Assembly: GCF_001984155.1 (NCBI RefSeq)
Contig: NZ_MTQO01000053.1
Location: forward strand, 558,001 to 622,000
Length of the DNA: 64,000 nucleotides
Origin: Actinosynnema sp. ALI-1.44
GTDB lineage: Bacteria > Actinomycetota > Actinomycetes > Mycobacteriales > Pseudonocardiaceae
Direction of reading: 5' to 3'
Part shown: piece after piece, positions 43,880 through 51,829 of the stretch
How the letters are laid out: each line of letters opens with the position of its first letter
How positions within the stretch are numbered: the stretch's first letter is position 1
Position numbers and translations under genes: made by a program
The notes under the pieces: model-generated
The model's input: the letters and a program-made list of their open reading frames with translations, nothing else
Database searches by the model: none
What the model was told of the DNA's origin: nothing

Positions 43880-44281
43880 TTACGCCTGGTCGGCCGTGAC
43901 GACCGCGCCGGACATGGTCAGATCCGCAGACCACTGCCGCATGTCCGCGACCGGAGCGGTCTCCTTGTAGGACTTGACCAAGACCTCGACGGTGGACTCG
44001 GGCTTACCCGGCCCGGTTCCCTCCGGTCGCGTGATCAGCTCGGCCTTCGTGCCCACCAGCGGCTCGATGACCGCCTTCGGACCGGTCGCCGTGTCGTCGT
44101 AGACACCGCCGATCGGGAACGAGCCACGCCGAAGACCACCTTCGTACGTTGCGTCGTCCATGCCGTAGCAGGTGGTGTCGTGCTCGTCGGCGTTCCGGTC
44201 CCAGTCGGACGAGTTGGTGAACGTTGAGATGTCGTTGCCATCAAGCAGAATGACGGTCTTCTTGCTGTGAACCGTGCCCAT
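43880..44281 (-). CDS. Major tail tube protein
   Basis: 133 residues from the ATG at 44281 (GTGGAG site). Pattern VHSKKTVILLDGNDISTFTN, then DEHDTTCYGMDDATYEGGLR, and a C-terminal beta part (RQWSADLTMSGAVVTADQA). The DISxF/TxD pattern at the start is shared by tail tube proteins of siphophages. Upstream of the chaperone and tape measure, as expected. Confidence 0.8.
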   Translation of the reverse strand: MGTVHSKKTVILLDGNDISTFTNSSDWDRNADEHDTTCYGMDDATYEGGLRRGSFPIGGVYDDTATGPKAVIEPLVGTKAELITRPEGTGPGKPESTVEVLVKSYKETAPVADMRQWSADLTMSGAVVTADQA

Positions 44282-44282
44282 G

Positions 44283-44687
44283 TCAGGCTCCACTTCCTGT
44301 TGCCACGATGGTGAACCGGCAACCCAGGTATTCGGTTGCCGCCACCGAGATTCTTTGGAACTCCGCCACCGTCACGCTCACGTCGTCGCACGCCTCGTAC
44401 TCAACCGCTTCGACAGCCTGCTTCACCGAAGCCGCACCGGCGCTGGACATGTACGCGGCGAGCTTGGCGGACTGCACCCGGTCCAGGTTCTGCCCGACCA
44501 CCAGATAGCCGTACAGCTCGATCTGATCCACACCCCGGTCGTAGGTCAGGTCGAACGAAATCCGCTCGGGGAGATCCACCCAGAACGTCGGTGGGCTCGC
44601 TTCGCTGATGGGGTAGGCGAAGCAGCGGAGGCCTTCCATCTCGTCGGCCGCCGCTGCGATCTCCGCCATGACCTCGCCGACGTTCAC
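44283..44687 (-). CDS. Tail terminator-like protein
   Basis: 134 residues from the GTG overlapping the connector stop (GTGA); an ATG at 44699 is an alternative. N-terminal helix (NVGEVMAEIAAAADEMEGLR), PTFWVDLPERISFDLTYDRG and a mixed alpha/beta core ending SVAATEYLGCRFTIVATG. Size, fold pattern and position directly before the major tail gene fit tail-terminator/neck proteins. Confidence 0.7.
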   Translation of the reverse strand: MNVGEVMAEIAAAADEMEGLRCFAYPISEASPPTFWVDLPERISFDLTYDRGVDQIELYGYLVVGQNLDRVQSAKLAAYMSSAGAASVKQAVEAVEYEACDDVSVTVAEFQRISVAATEYLGCRFTIVATGSGA

Positions 44688-45286
44688 GCCACCCACCATC
44701 CCCGGCGCACGTAGGACTGCAGGGACACGGCCACGTCGGGATCGACCCGACTCAGCAGCCGCATCTCGCCACCCGCATCGGGGCTGCCAGCGACCCCGAA
44801 CGGACTGTCCCCCCGCGCCAGCAGGCGATTGGTCTGCAATGCCGTGGCCTGCTTGACGGGCACTGGCACGGCAGGCCACCCCCACCGGGTGGTTGCGATG
44901 ACTTCGCCTTCTTCTCCGGTAAGGTCCGTTCCCCGCGGGAGGACGAGCTTTTCCCACGGCCGTCCCTTCTTCGCGGCGTTCAGCGGCAGGGCCAGCGACC
45001 CTGTGATCGTGGCGCCGCCAGCTACAACCGTGACGTCGGCGTAGAAGTCGTCGACCTCGACCACCCACCGGCACCGCTCGGACGACCACGTGGCGGTATA
45101 TAGCCGGTCCTGGGGACCGTCGAGCGTGCCGAACTGCCGGTCGACTCCTTGGGAGCAGTGGTCATCCACGGACCGGCTGGCCGTCGTGATGGCCCACGCG
45201 ATCCGGGCATCATCCGCGTCGTCCGGGATGTCCTTGTAGTCGCTCTTGTACTCGTCGACAGTGAGGTAGTCCGGCGCCCACGCCAT
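44684..45286 (-). CDS. Head-tail connector protein (gp6-like)
   Basis: 200 residues from ATG 45286. Starts DYLTVDEYKSDYKDIPDDAD and continues DARIAWAITTASRSVDDHC, the helical signature of head-tail connector (gp6/gp15-like) proteins, followed by a beta domain (TGEEGEVIATTRWGWPAVP) and a DVAVSLQSYVRRGW end. It would form the ring below the portal. Confidence 0.8.
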   Translation of the reverse strand: MAWAPDYLTVDEYKSDYKDIPDDADDARIAWAITTASRSVDDHCSQGVDRQFGTLDGPQDRLYTATWSSERCRWVVEVDDFYADVTVVAGGATITGSLALPLNAAKKGRPWEKLVLPRGTDLTGEEGEVIATTRWGWPAVPVPVKQATALQTNRLLARGDSPFGVAGSPDAGGEMRLLSRVDPDVAVSLQSYVRRGWWVA

Positions 45287-45299
45287 CACGGCCGTCCCC

Positions 45300-45740
45300 T
45301 CACACCGAACGCGGCAACGCGAGGACCAGCACCTGCGCCACGAACGTGTCGGTGGCGCCCGTGCTGGTGACCCTGCACCGCAGCCACGGCCGGCCAGGCT
45401 GCACCCGCACGGACGCGACCGCGTACTGGTCGCTCGTGCCACCCGACAGCGTCCCCTGCGTCACCGCAGCGGCCGGGGCGCCGATCGCACCGGCGTTGTC
45501 CGGCGCGTCCTGCACGCTGAACGACACCGTGTCCGTCGTGCCCGCAGTGGACGCGTCGAAGATGACCAGCACCCGGTCACCGGCGCGGTACGGCTCGCCC
45601 GGCTCGCCCGCGGTGATGGAGGCCAGGTTGATGTCGTTCGGCGTGCCGAAGTCGAAGTTCGTCGTCGTCGCCGAGTTGATGGTGACCTTGGCCTTGCCGA
45701 TCACCTTCAGTTCGTTCGCGATCAGTTCGCGCACCGTCAT
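45300..45740 (-). CDS. Virion protein of unknown function, possibly decoration
   Basis: 146 residues from ATG 45740, overlapping the 93-residue gene by four bases. Short N-terminal helix (TVRELIANELKVIGKAKVTI), then beta strands (FGTPNDINLASITAGEPGEP; VSFSVQDAPDNAG; PWLRCRVTSTGATDTFVAQV). Between capsid and connector genes. Family unknown; capsid decoration or head-tail adaptor are possible. Confidence 0.65.
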   Translation of the reverse strand: MTVRELIANELKVIGKAKVTINSATTTNFDFGTPNDINLASITAGEPGEPYRAGDRVLVIFDASTAGTTDTVSFSVQDAPDNAGAIGAPAAAVTQGTLSGGTSDQYAVASVRVQPGRPWLRCRVTSTGATDTFVAQVLVLALPRSV

Positions 45741-46018
45741 GGCTTCTTCCCTTCCCACGTGGCCGCGATGACGGCCTGGGCCGATGCGCACCACGCGGCG
45801 GCCACGCTCGTGTTGTCCTTGGCCAGCTGGTCCCAGGCGGGCAGCTGGTCGCCGTTCACCGCCGTGCCGTCGACGGCGGTGGCGTAGGCGTCGTAGGCGA
45901 TGCGGCCGAGCCCCTCGCCCGGAATCGGCTCGCGTTCCTCGACCTCGGCGAGTGGCTCCGTGAGGGCCTGGCCCTCGTCGAGCTTCGGAGTCGTGGCCGT
46001 CTTCCTGTTGGCAGGCAT
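45737..46018 (-). CDS. Small phage protein (DUF-like) next to the capsid gene
   Basis: 93 residues. Basic N-terminus, Pro/Glu-rich centre, then a helical C-terminus (LPAWDQLAKDNTSVAAAWCA, SAQAVIAATWEGKKP). This WDxL...AWxxAAxAV pattern is common in short proteins encoded right after major capsid genes of actinophages. Role unknown. Confidence 0.7.
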   Translation of the reverse strand: MPANRKTATTPKLDEGQALTEPLAEVEEREPIPGEGLGRIAYDAYATAVDGTAVNGDQLPAWDQLAKDNTSVAAAWCASAQAVIAATWEGKKP

Positions 46019-46021
46019 GGC

Positions 46022-47200
46022 TTACGTCTCCTCCCCAGTCAGCGCGACATACGCGCCGGTGTTCTGCTGCGTGGCGTCCATCCGAGCCCACGCGGTGATC
46101 TCGATCTGGCGGTTGTTGGCCCGCGTCCACGGGTTGACCACGACCTCGATGTCGCGCACGCGCCGGACCACGTAGCCCTCGCGGAAGTCTCCGAACGCAC
46201 CCCAGTTGACCTGGTTGTCGTTGGCGACGATGTCGGGGAACGCCTGGTCGATCACGACCGGGTAGCCCATCAGGGTGCCGCCGCCGGTGCCGGTGGCCAG
46301 GTCCGCATTGGCCGGTCGGAAGATCGGGTCTCCATGTGAGTCCGCGATTTTCTTGATTTCCCGCAACGACTTGTCGTTCATGCCCCACTTGCAGTTGCCG
46401 AGCTCGCGATAGGCCGGGTCCACCGCGTGCTCGAAGTTGACGAGGTCGTTGTAGGTGACACCGGCGGTGTCCGCGCCGATCTCGATACCGGTCAAGCCGA
46501 AGACCAAGCCGAGCGGCTGCTTTACGCCGTTGCCGCGCACGAGGTGCCGCGCCTGCAGGCGACGCAGACGCACCGCGAGCAGCCGGGAAACCAGTCCCTC
46601 GACGTCGAACGCGGCGTCCTGCATCAGTTCGCGGGGGATACGCAGCGCGTTTCCGCCGGAACCACCCACCTGGTACGTGTAGGCGCCGAGTCCGTTCGTT
46701 CCGAACTCGACGTCCGCGCCGGACACGAAGGTGCCGCCCTCGTCGACGACCTCGCCCTCGTTGCCGGTGTCGTCGACTGTCGGCCACGGCAGGGTCGCGC
46801 CGGTCTCGGTTTCCAGCGGCTCGGCTGCGGCCTCGATGCCGCCGAACTTCTTGAGCTTCTCGATGATCTTCATGCGGAAGCCCTCGGGGACGAGGTAACC
46901 GCCCTCGCTGCCGATGCCTTCCGACTGCGCGGCCACCAGGTCACCGTTGGCCTTGCCCGTGCGCATGTACCCGCGGAACGCGGCCTCCGGCGAGTCGTCC
47001 GTCCTGGCCGGAGCAACGTGGACGGCTGGCGCCACCGCGTTGTAGGCGGCCTGCCGGGCCCGAACCTGCGCCGACCGCTGAGCGGCCTGCAGCTGAGCCT
47101 CCAGCTGCTCGTAGTCGGCGACCTCCTTGTCGGTGAGGTCTCGCCCTTCGGCGCCGTCGATGATCGCCGTCATAGCGGCGGTGATCCCCTCAACGGTCAT
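46022..47200 (-). CDS. Major capsid protein, HK97 fold
   Basis: 392 residues. An N-terminal delta/scaffold coiled coil (residues ~10-60: LTDKEVADYEQLEAQLQAAQ, RSAQVRARQ) precedes the capsid fold: SEGGYLVPEGF, RIPRELMQDAAFDVEGLVSR, NGVKQPLGLVFG, MGYPVVIDQAFPDI and the P-domain strand YVVRRVRDIEVVVNP. The delta domain is probably removed by the protease encoded upstream (four-base overlap). Confidence 0.95.
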   Translation of the reverse strand: MTVEGITAAMTAIIDGAEGRDLTDKEVADYEQLEAQLQAAQRSAQVRARQAAYNAVAPAVHVAPARTDDSPEAAFRGYMRTGKANGDLVAAQSEGIGSEGGYLVPEGFRMKIIEKLKKFGGIEAAAEPLETETGATLPWPTVDDTGNEGEVVDEGGTFVSGADVEFGTNGLGAYTYQVGGSGGNALRIPRELMQDAAFDVEGLVSRLLAVRLRRLQARHLVRGNGVKQPLGLVFGLTGIEIGADTAGVTYNDLVNFEHAVDPAYRELGNCKWGMNDKSLREIKKIADSHGDPIFRPANADLATGTGGGTLMGYPVVIDQAFPDIVANDNQVNWGAFGDFREGYVVRRVRDIEVVVNPWTRANNRQIEITAWARMDATQQNTGAYVALTGEET

Positions 47201-47937
47201 TTGCTCACACCTCCACGGCGTGCTCGGTCGCGAGCTCGGATGAGCTGCGAACGTTGGGTGTTTGTGGACGGTGCCGGGGCGTTGGCGTTCCCGACGGCCA
47301 CACCGGCGCGGTTCTCAGCGCCGGAGTCTGATGTGTACGAATCGGCCAGCCCGGCCTCGACGGCCTGCTCGGCCGAGTACCAGGTTTCGGCGTCCATCAG
47401 GGCCCGCCAGTCGGCCCGGTCGCCCCCGGCCCGCTCGGCGTAGAACCCGCTGATGTCGTCGGCGGCCGCGTCGAGCAGGTCGGCGTACTCGCGCATGTCC
47501 CGGGCGTCGCCGATGGCCAGCCCGTGCGGGTTGTGGATCATCATGCGGGTACCGCGGCCCATGGTGACCGTGTCACCGGCCATCGCGATCACGGACGCGA
47601 TCGACGCGGCCAGGCCGTCGACGGACACGTTCACGGTCGCCTTGTGGTTGCGCAGAGAGTTGTGGATCGCGATCCCGTCCCACACGAGCCCACCGGGTGA
47701 GTTCAGGTGCAGGTGGATGGTGTCGACGTCCAGCCCGGCGACCTCGCGCACGAAGTCGTCTGCGGTGATGCCCCACAACGAAATCTCGTCGTACAGGTAG
47801 ATGGTCGCTGCGGCGCCGTCTGCCGCTTCCATGCGGTACCACGGGCGTTGCTCGTCAGCGGCCGACGCGGCGTACAGCGACCGCAGCGCGGTCATGTACC
47901 GGCCGAGCGCCGGATGGGTCAACACGGACGGTGTCAT
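47197..47937 (-). CDS. ClpP-like prohead maturation protease
   Basis: 246 residues. ClpP/crotonase-like serine protease fold with IHLHLNSPGGLVWDGIAIHN, nucleophile region GLAASIASVIAM (Ser112) and His135 in MIHNPHG. It cleaves the scaffold/delta part of the capsid protein during maturation. Overlaps portal and capsid genes by four bases on each side. Confidence 0.93.
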   Translation of the reverse strand: MTPSVLTHPALGRYMTALRSLYAASAADEQRPWYRMEAADGAAATIYLYDEISLWGITADDFVREVAGLDVDTIHLHLNSPGGLVWDGIAIHNSLRNHKATVNVSVDGLAASIASVIAMAGDTVTMGRGTRMMIHNPHGLAIGDARDMREYADLLDAAADDISGFYAERAGGDRADWRALMDAETWYSAEQAVEAGLADSYTSDSGAENRAGVAVGNANAPAPSTNTQRSQLIRARDRARRGGVSK

Positions 47938-49160
47938 GCTGCTGCGGCCCCCTCCTTGGGACTGGCTGTGATCGGAACGCCACGAACGCGAACCACGTCG
48001 CCACCGTCGACGGGCGGCATGTTGCGGATGCGGCGAGCGTCGTTGATGGACAGAAGACCGGCGTCGACCTGCTTGATCAGCAGCTCGATCTCCTGCTCGG
48101 GCGACGGGCGCAGGAACGCGGTGTAATCAAACTCGGCTATCTGTGGCTTCGGGAGTAGACGCGTCAGTCGCTGCTCGATCCGGCCCGTGTACGCGGTGAG
48201 CGTGTATCGGTGGAGCCCGCGGTTCTGGATCTCGACGCCAGTGCCCCACGTGCTGACGGCGCCCGGGTCCATGAGCAGATTGGACGGAACGCCGGTCCAA
48301 CGCGCGATCTCCTGGACCTGAAACTGCCTACTCTGTAGGAACTGGGCGTCCTCAGCGGACAGCGACAGCTGCTGAAACTTGAGCTTGCGGTTGATCACTG
48401 CGATCTCGCCCGCGTTCTCCGGCCCCGTCAGCTTCGCGTTCAGATCGTCCTTGATCGTCTTGGCCTCATCCGGTGTGACGTCCTCCTCCGGAGTGACCAT
48501 CCCGGACACGCTAAGACCGTTGCCGAACATCTTCGCCGCAGCGTTGTCGCTCGCGATCGACGTCCCTAACCCGTTGCGCGCCAACCCAAGGACCGACAGA
48601 CCGCGCAAGCCGTCGAGCGTCGGCCCCATGATCTGCGTCATGCGCGTCTCGTCGTAGGTCACCGATTGGGCTTTGCCGAACGGCGACTTTCCAAGGGAGA
48701 CGAGGAATTCCTTCTGGCTGGTGTCGGTTCCGTTCTTGTCCTTGATCCACTGCGGCGTGACGGCCAGGGGGTGCACCGGGTACAGGCCGACGAGCGAGCC
48801 AGCACCGTTGTACCGGTGGAGCAGGTACGCGTTGCCGTGCAGGAACAGGTGCCAGCTGACGACCTCGGTCCACTCGAACTGGGTGTACGAGCCAGGCCCG
48901 GCGGGCTCCTCCAGCCACGAGGTGGCGCGCTGCCGGGTGTCGTCGGCCTTGTTGATGCGCAGCGCGCGGATCGGTAGCCCGGCGAGCGTGCCGCAGATCA
49001 GGGAACCGGCCCGGAAGAACGCCGAGATGCCGAGCGCGGTGTTCTCGGTGACCGTGACACCGGCCAGTGAGTGGCGGCCGCCGAACAGCTTCTCGATCAG
49101 CAGGGGATCGCTGATGGAGATCGTCGATGCGGTCGGCTTCCGGCGCCGAAACGGCCACAT
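47934..49160 (-). CDS. Portal protein, HK97 type
   Basis: 408 residues from ATG 49160; a longer frame to 49190 would run through the palindromic control region. Family features: early GISAFFRAGSLICGTLAGLP, SWHLFLHGNAYLL, GPTLDGLRGLSVLGLARNGL and the late clip/crown region (EIARWTGVPSNLLMDPGAVS, IEQRLTRLLPKPQ). The dodecameric portal is the DNA entry channel. First gene of the minus-strand morphogenesis operon. Confidence 0.94.
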   Translation of the reverse strand: MWPFRRRKPTASTISISDPLLIEKLFGGRHSLAGVTVTENTALGISAFFRAGSLICGTLAGLPIRALRINKADDTRQRATSWLEEPAGPGSYTQFEWTEVVSWHLFLHGNAYLLHRYNGAGSLVGLYPVHPLAVTPQWIKDKNGTDTSQKEFLVSLGKSPFGKAQSVTYDETRMTQIMGPTLDGLRGLSVLGLARNGLGTSIASDNAAAKMFGNGLSVSGMVTPEEDVTPDEAKTIKDDLNAKLTGPENAGEIAVINRKLKFQQLSLSAEDAQFLQSRQFQVQEIARWTGVPSNLLMDPGAVSTWGTGVEIQNRGLHRYTLTAYTGRIEQRLTRLLPKPQIAEFDYTAFLRPSPEQEIELLIKQVDAGLLSINDARRIRNMPPVDGGDVVRVRGVPITASPKEGAAAA

Positions 49161-49189
49161 GTACCGGATGGTACATGCTTGCGCAAGCA
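49158..49189. promoter_or_regulatory. Palindromic control site between portal and terminase genes
   Basis: Two adjacent dyads: CATGTACC-GGAT-GGTACATG (49158-49177; 8-bp arms) and TGCTTGCGCAAGCA (49176-49189; perfect 14 bp). They fill the 50-bp gap between the divergent portal (minus) and small terminase (plus) genes and overlap the portal ATG. They are suitable as an operator controlling both late operons. The first dyad shares CATGTACC/GGTACATG arms with the TetR operator at 18953. Confidence 0.6.
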
Positions 49190-49210
49190 ATTACATGCAA
49201 GACTGTATGT

Positions 49211-49531
49211 ATGTTGCGCGAGGCGCTCGACACCGCGCTCACCGCGGTCAAGCACGACCCACGGGACGCCGCCGTGGTCGCCCTCGCACGCGCCTACGCC
49301 GACGCCATCGACCGCGGAGACGTCCTCAAAGCCGGTCCGCCCCTGCTGTCCGCCCTGCGCGAGCTGCAGATGACCCCAGCGTCCCGGTCCGCACCGGTGG
49401 AAGGGGGTGCACCGTCCGATGGAGACACCGACGAGCTCGACGAGCTCGACGCCCGACGAGCCGAACGAGCCGAACGAGCCGAACGGCGACGGGCCGCTGC
49501 TGGGCAGCACGACACCCCGCCAGTGGACTAA
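49211..49531 (+). CDS. Terminase small subunit
   Basis: 106 residues from ATG 49211. Helical N-terminus (LREALDTALTAVKHDPRDAA, VVALARAYADAIDRGD) typical of short actinophage small terminases, and a charged repetitive C-terminus (DELDELDARRAERAERAERR). It would recognise the phage DNA and hand it to the large subunit. Its last 113 bases are also coding for the large subunit in another frame. Confidence 0.78.
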   Translation: MLREALDTALTAVKHDPRDAAVVALARAYADAIDRGDVLKAGPPLLSALRELQMTPASRSAPVEGGAPSDGDTDELDELDARRAERAERAERRRAAAGQHDTPPVD

Positions 49532-51062
49532 GCCCCTCGTCACCGGCCCACTTGGGCCGTGCGGATGCGGCTGCGCCCTCACCGAAGACACCAGCTACGG
49601 GTTTGACGTCGCCTGGGTCGCCGAACGCGTCCTGAAGACACCGCTCGACCCATGGGAGCGGTGGCTGGTCATCCACGCCGGGGAACTCCTGCCGGACGGC
49701 ACCCCGCGGTTCCGGCACGTGCTGGTCATCGTCGCCCGCCAAAACGGAAAGACCTACCTGCTCACGGTCCTCGCGTTGTTCTGGTTATTCACCGAGAAGG
49801 TACGGCTCGTCGTCTCGATGTCCACCAACCTGGACTACGCCAAGGAGGCCTGGGAAGCGGGCTGCGAATACGCCGTTGACCGGCCCCAGCTGAAGAAGCG
49901 ACTACCGGCCCGGTCGCCGTACGGGATCCGCCGCACCAACGGCCAGCAGCAGCTCACCACGAAGACCTGGCCCAAGCTCGGCTACAAGGGCCGATGGAAG
50001 ATCGCCGCCAGCAACCGGCGCGGCGGCCGGTCACTCTCCATCGCCAGGCTCATCCTCGACGAGCTGCGCGAGCACGACTCCTGGGAAGCATGGTCCGCCG
50101 CCGTCCCCGCCACCAACGCCGTCCCGGGCAGCCAAGTGTTCGCCTTCACGAACATGGGAGACGACAGCAGCGTCGTGCTGGACTCGCGCCGGGCGTCATC
50201 ACTGTCCGGAGAAGACCCCGCGTCCGCGATCTTCGAGTGGAGCGCGCCGGAAGGCAGCCGAGCGGACGACCTGCGCGCGCTGGCCATGTCCAACCCGAAC
50301 CTGGGCCGCCGGATCCACCCCGACGTGCTGCTCGGCGACGCGCGCGCCGCCCTGGCCGAAGGCGGCGAGCAGCTCGCCAAGTTCCTCACCGAGATTCTGT
50401 GCATCCGCATCCGGTCCCGCAAACCCGGGATCGACGCGGCGAAGTGGGCCGACCAGGCCGCCACCGACCCGAAGATCGACCTCGCGCCGTACCGCAACCG
50501 GACCGCGCTTTGCCTCGACGTCAGCCTGGACGGCCAGCACGTCACGCTGTGCGCCGCCGCGGTCCTGCCCGACGAGAAGTGCGCCGAGTTCGAGCTTCCG
50601 GCCGGCACTGTTGCGCTCGAAGCGGTCGCAGCATGGGACGGCCCGGACGCGACCTTGCGCCTGCGCCGCGAACTCCCCGGCATCGTGGCCAAGGTCAAGC
50701 CCCGTGCGCTCGGCTGGCTACCTGGCGGCCCGGCCGCAGCCATCACGCCGGACATCCGGGCACCGAAGGACAAGAGGCGCGGCACCTGGCCGCCGCGCGG
50801 CGTGGTCGTCGAGGAGATCAAGGCCGACACGCCCGCGGCTTGCATGGGCCTTGCCGAGCAGGTCCGCACCGGCATGGTCGTGCACCCAAACGACGACCTG
50901 ATCAACGCCCACGTGCTGGGCGCCCAGAAGCTCGCTCGCGGCAACGTCTGGGTGTTCTCGGCCGAGTCCGGCCAGCACGTCGACGGCGCCTACGCGGCTG
51001 CTGGGGCCGTGCATCTGGCCCGGACACTGCCGCCTTCGCCGCCACCGCTTGCCGTTCTCTAG
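49419..51062 (+). CDS. Terminase large subunit
   Basis: 547 residues from ATG 49419 (GGAAGGGGG, 11 bases upstream; GTG 49407 is possible). ATPase domain: Walker A VARQNGKT at residues 105-112 and Walker B LILDE near 211-215. Nuclease domain in the C-terminal half, with LDVSLDGQHVTLCAAAVLPD as the first acidic strand and a late Asp near NDDLINAHV. It packages DNA into the prohead through the portal. It lies on the plus strand, opposite to portal and capsid genes, which is unusual. Confidence 0.93.
   Translation: METPTSSTSSTPDEPNEPNEPNGDGPLLGSTTPRQWTKPLVTGPLGPCGCGCALTEDTSYGFDVAWVAERVLKTPLDPWERWLVIHAGELLPDGTPRFRHVLVIVARQNGKTYLLTVLALFWLFTEKVRLVVSMSTNLDYAKEAWEAGCEYAVDRPQLKKRLPARSPYGIRRTNGQQQLTTKTWPKLGYKGRWKIAASNRRGGRSLSIARLILDELREHDSWEAWSAAVPATNAVPGSQVFAFTNMGDDSSVVLDSRRASSLSGEDPASAIFEWSAPEGSRADDLRALAMSNPNLGRRIHPDVLLGDARAALAEGGEQLAKFLTEILCIRIRSRKPGIDAAKWADQAATDPKIDLAPYRNRTALCLDVSLDGQHVTLCAAAVLPDEKCAEFELPAGTVALEAVAAWDGPDATLRLRRELPGIVAKVKPRALGWLPGGPAAAITPDIRAPKDKRRGTWPPRGVVVEEIKADTPAACMGLAEQVRTGMVVHPNDDLINAHVLGAQKLARGNVWVFSAESGQHVDGAYAAAGAVHLARTLPPSPPPLAVL
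50969..51062 (+). repeat. Terminase 3'-end duplication, copy 1
   Basis: The last 94 bases of the large terminase gene. They recur in diverged form at 51702-51794: the first 22 bases (CGGCCAGCACGTCGACGGCG and two more) are identical, and most of the rest is the same except for scattered changes and one single-base gap. Confidence 0.75.
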
Positions 51063-51604
51063 CTTGGAATAACTGATAGATCGCGTCGTGCGACTTCTAG
51101 GTAGTCCGCCTCTGCAGACGGGTTAGGCCATGTTTTTATCACCGAAGTAGCCGCTTGAATGGCCTCGTCGCTGCCGACAACAGATATTTTGTCCAGCGAT
51201 TCGGTTAAAGCAAATGCCGCTTTCACCGATTCGGCTACGAGCAGAGCACATGCTCTAAGTGCAGCGTTCGGCTTCTGGGCGCCTGGTTTGGGTGCATCAG
51301 CCTCGCATTTTTGCTGCACCGCCCGCACCTCCTTCGCCTTGCCCAAGGCTGCCTTAAACTCCATGTACGGGCCTGTTCGCCGGTTGCGAATTTCTCTTGC
51401 TTGATCCTCTGAAGTCTGTTTCGCCAGCACATCATAGTTGTTCTTTGTCTGTTGAAGAATTGCGACAATGCCGACGATAACTGTCAACGCAATGCCAACA
51501 ATGGTAACTTTCAGGGTGAGCAAGCTTAGGGATAGTGCCCTATTCGAAGATTGTTCCGGCGCGGCGGGCGTGTTGCTATTTGCGAGTGGCTTTCCGAGAT
51601 TCAT
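51059..51604 (-). CDS. Membrane protein, probable moron
   Basis: 181 residues from ATG 51604 (TGGAG site). N-terminal ~25 polar residues, one membrane helix (LKVTIVGIALTVIVGIVAIL), then a Lys/Glu-rich helical domain with two Cys (QQKCEADAPK; LRACALLVAES). Visibly more A+T than the phage genes and read against the terminase gene, whose end it overlaps by four bases. Such extra genes expressed from a lysogen often alter the host surface or exclude other phages. No family recognised. Confidence 0.68.
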   Translation of the reverse strand: MNLGKPLANSNTPAAPEQSSNRALSLSLLTLKVTIVGIALTVIVGIVAILQQTKNNYDVLAKQTSEDQAREIRNRRTGPYMEFKAALGKAKEVRAVQQKCEADAPKPGAQKPNAALRACALLVAESVKAAFALTESLDKISVVGSDEAIQAATSVIKTWPNPSAEADYLEVARRDLSVIPS

Positions 51605-51701
51605 GTTCTCCAGTACCCGGGCTGTGGCTATGAGTGGTGCGGCCTGCACGCACACAGTATCGAAGGGTGGAGACGTGCCCAGCCGCTGGGCGGTAACCTC
51701 T

Positions 51702-51794
51702 CGGCCAGCACGTCGACGGCGCCTTCGGTCCGCTGGAGCGGTGCACCTGGCCCGCACATTGCCGCCAGCGCCGCCACCGCTCGCTGTCCTTTAA
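51702..51794 (+). repeat. Terminase 3'-end duplication, copy 2
   Basis: Diverged second copy of the large terminase 3' end. The same frame still encodes AVHLARTLPPAPPPLAVL before a stop, against AVHLARTLPPSPPPLAVL in copy 1. It has no upstream terminase sequence and so is a remnant. Together the copies bracket the 181-residue moron gene. Confidence 0.75.
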
Positions 51795-51829
51795 ATTGAG
51801 CCACCGCAGCACCACATGCTGTGGGGCTG

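Noticed and set aside
51468-51794. Gene encoding a 108-residue protein with terminase-like C-terminus
   Set aside because: Only the last ~18 residues resemble terminase, the frame is antisense to the membrane-protein gene, and no ribosome site is seen; treated as a duplication remnant.
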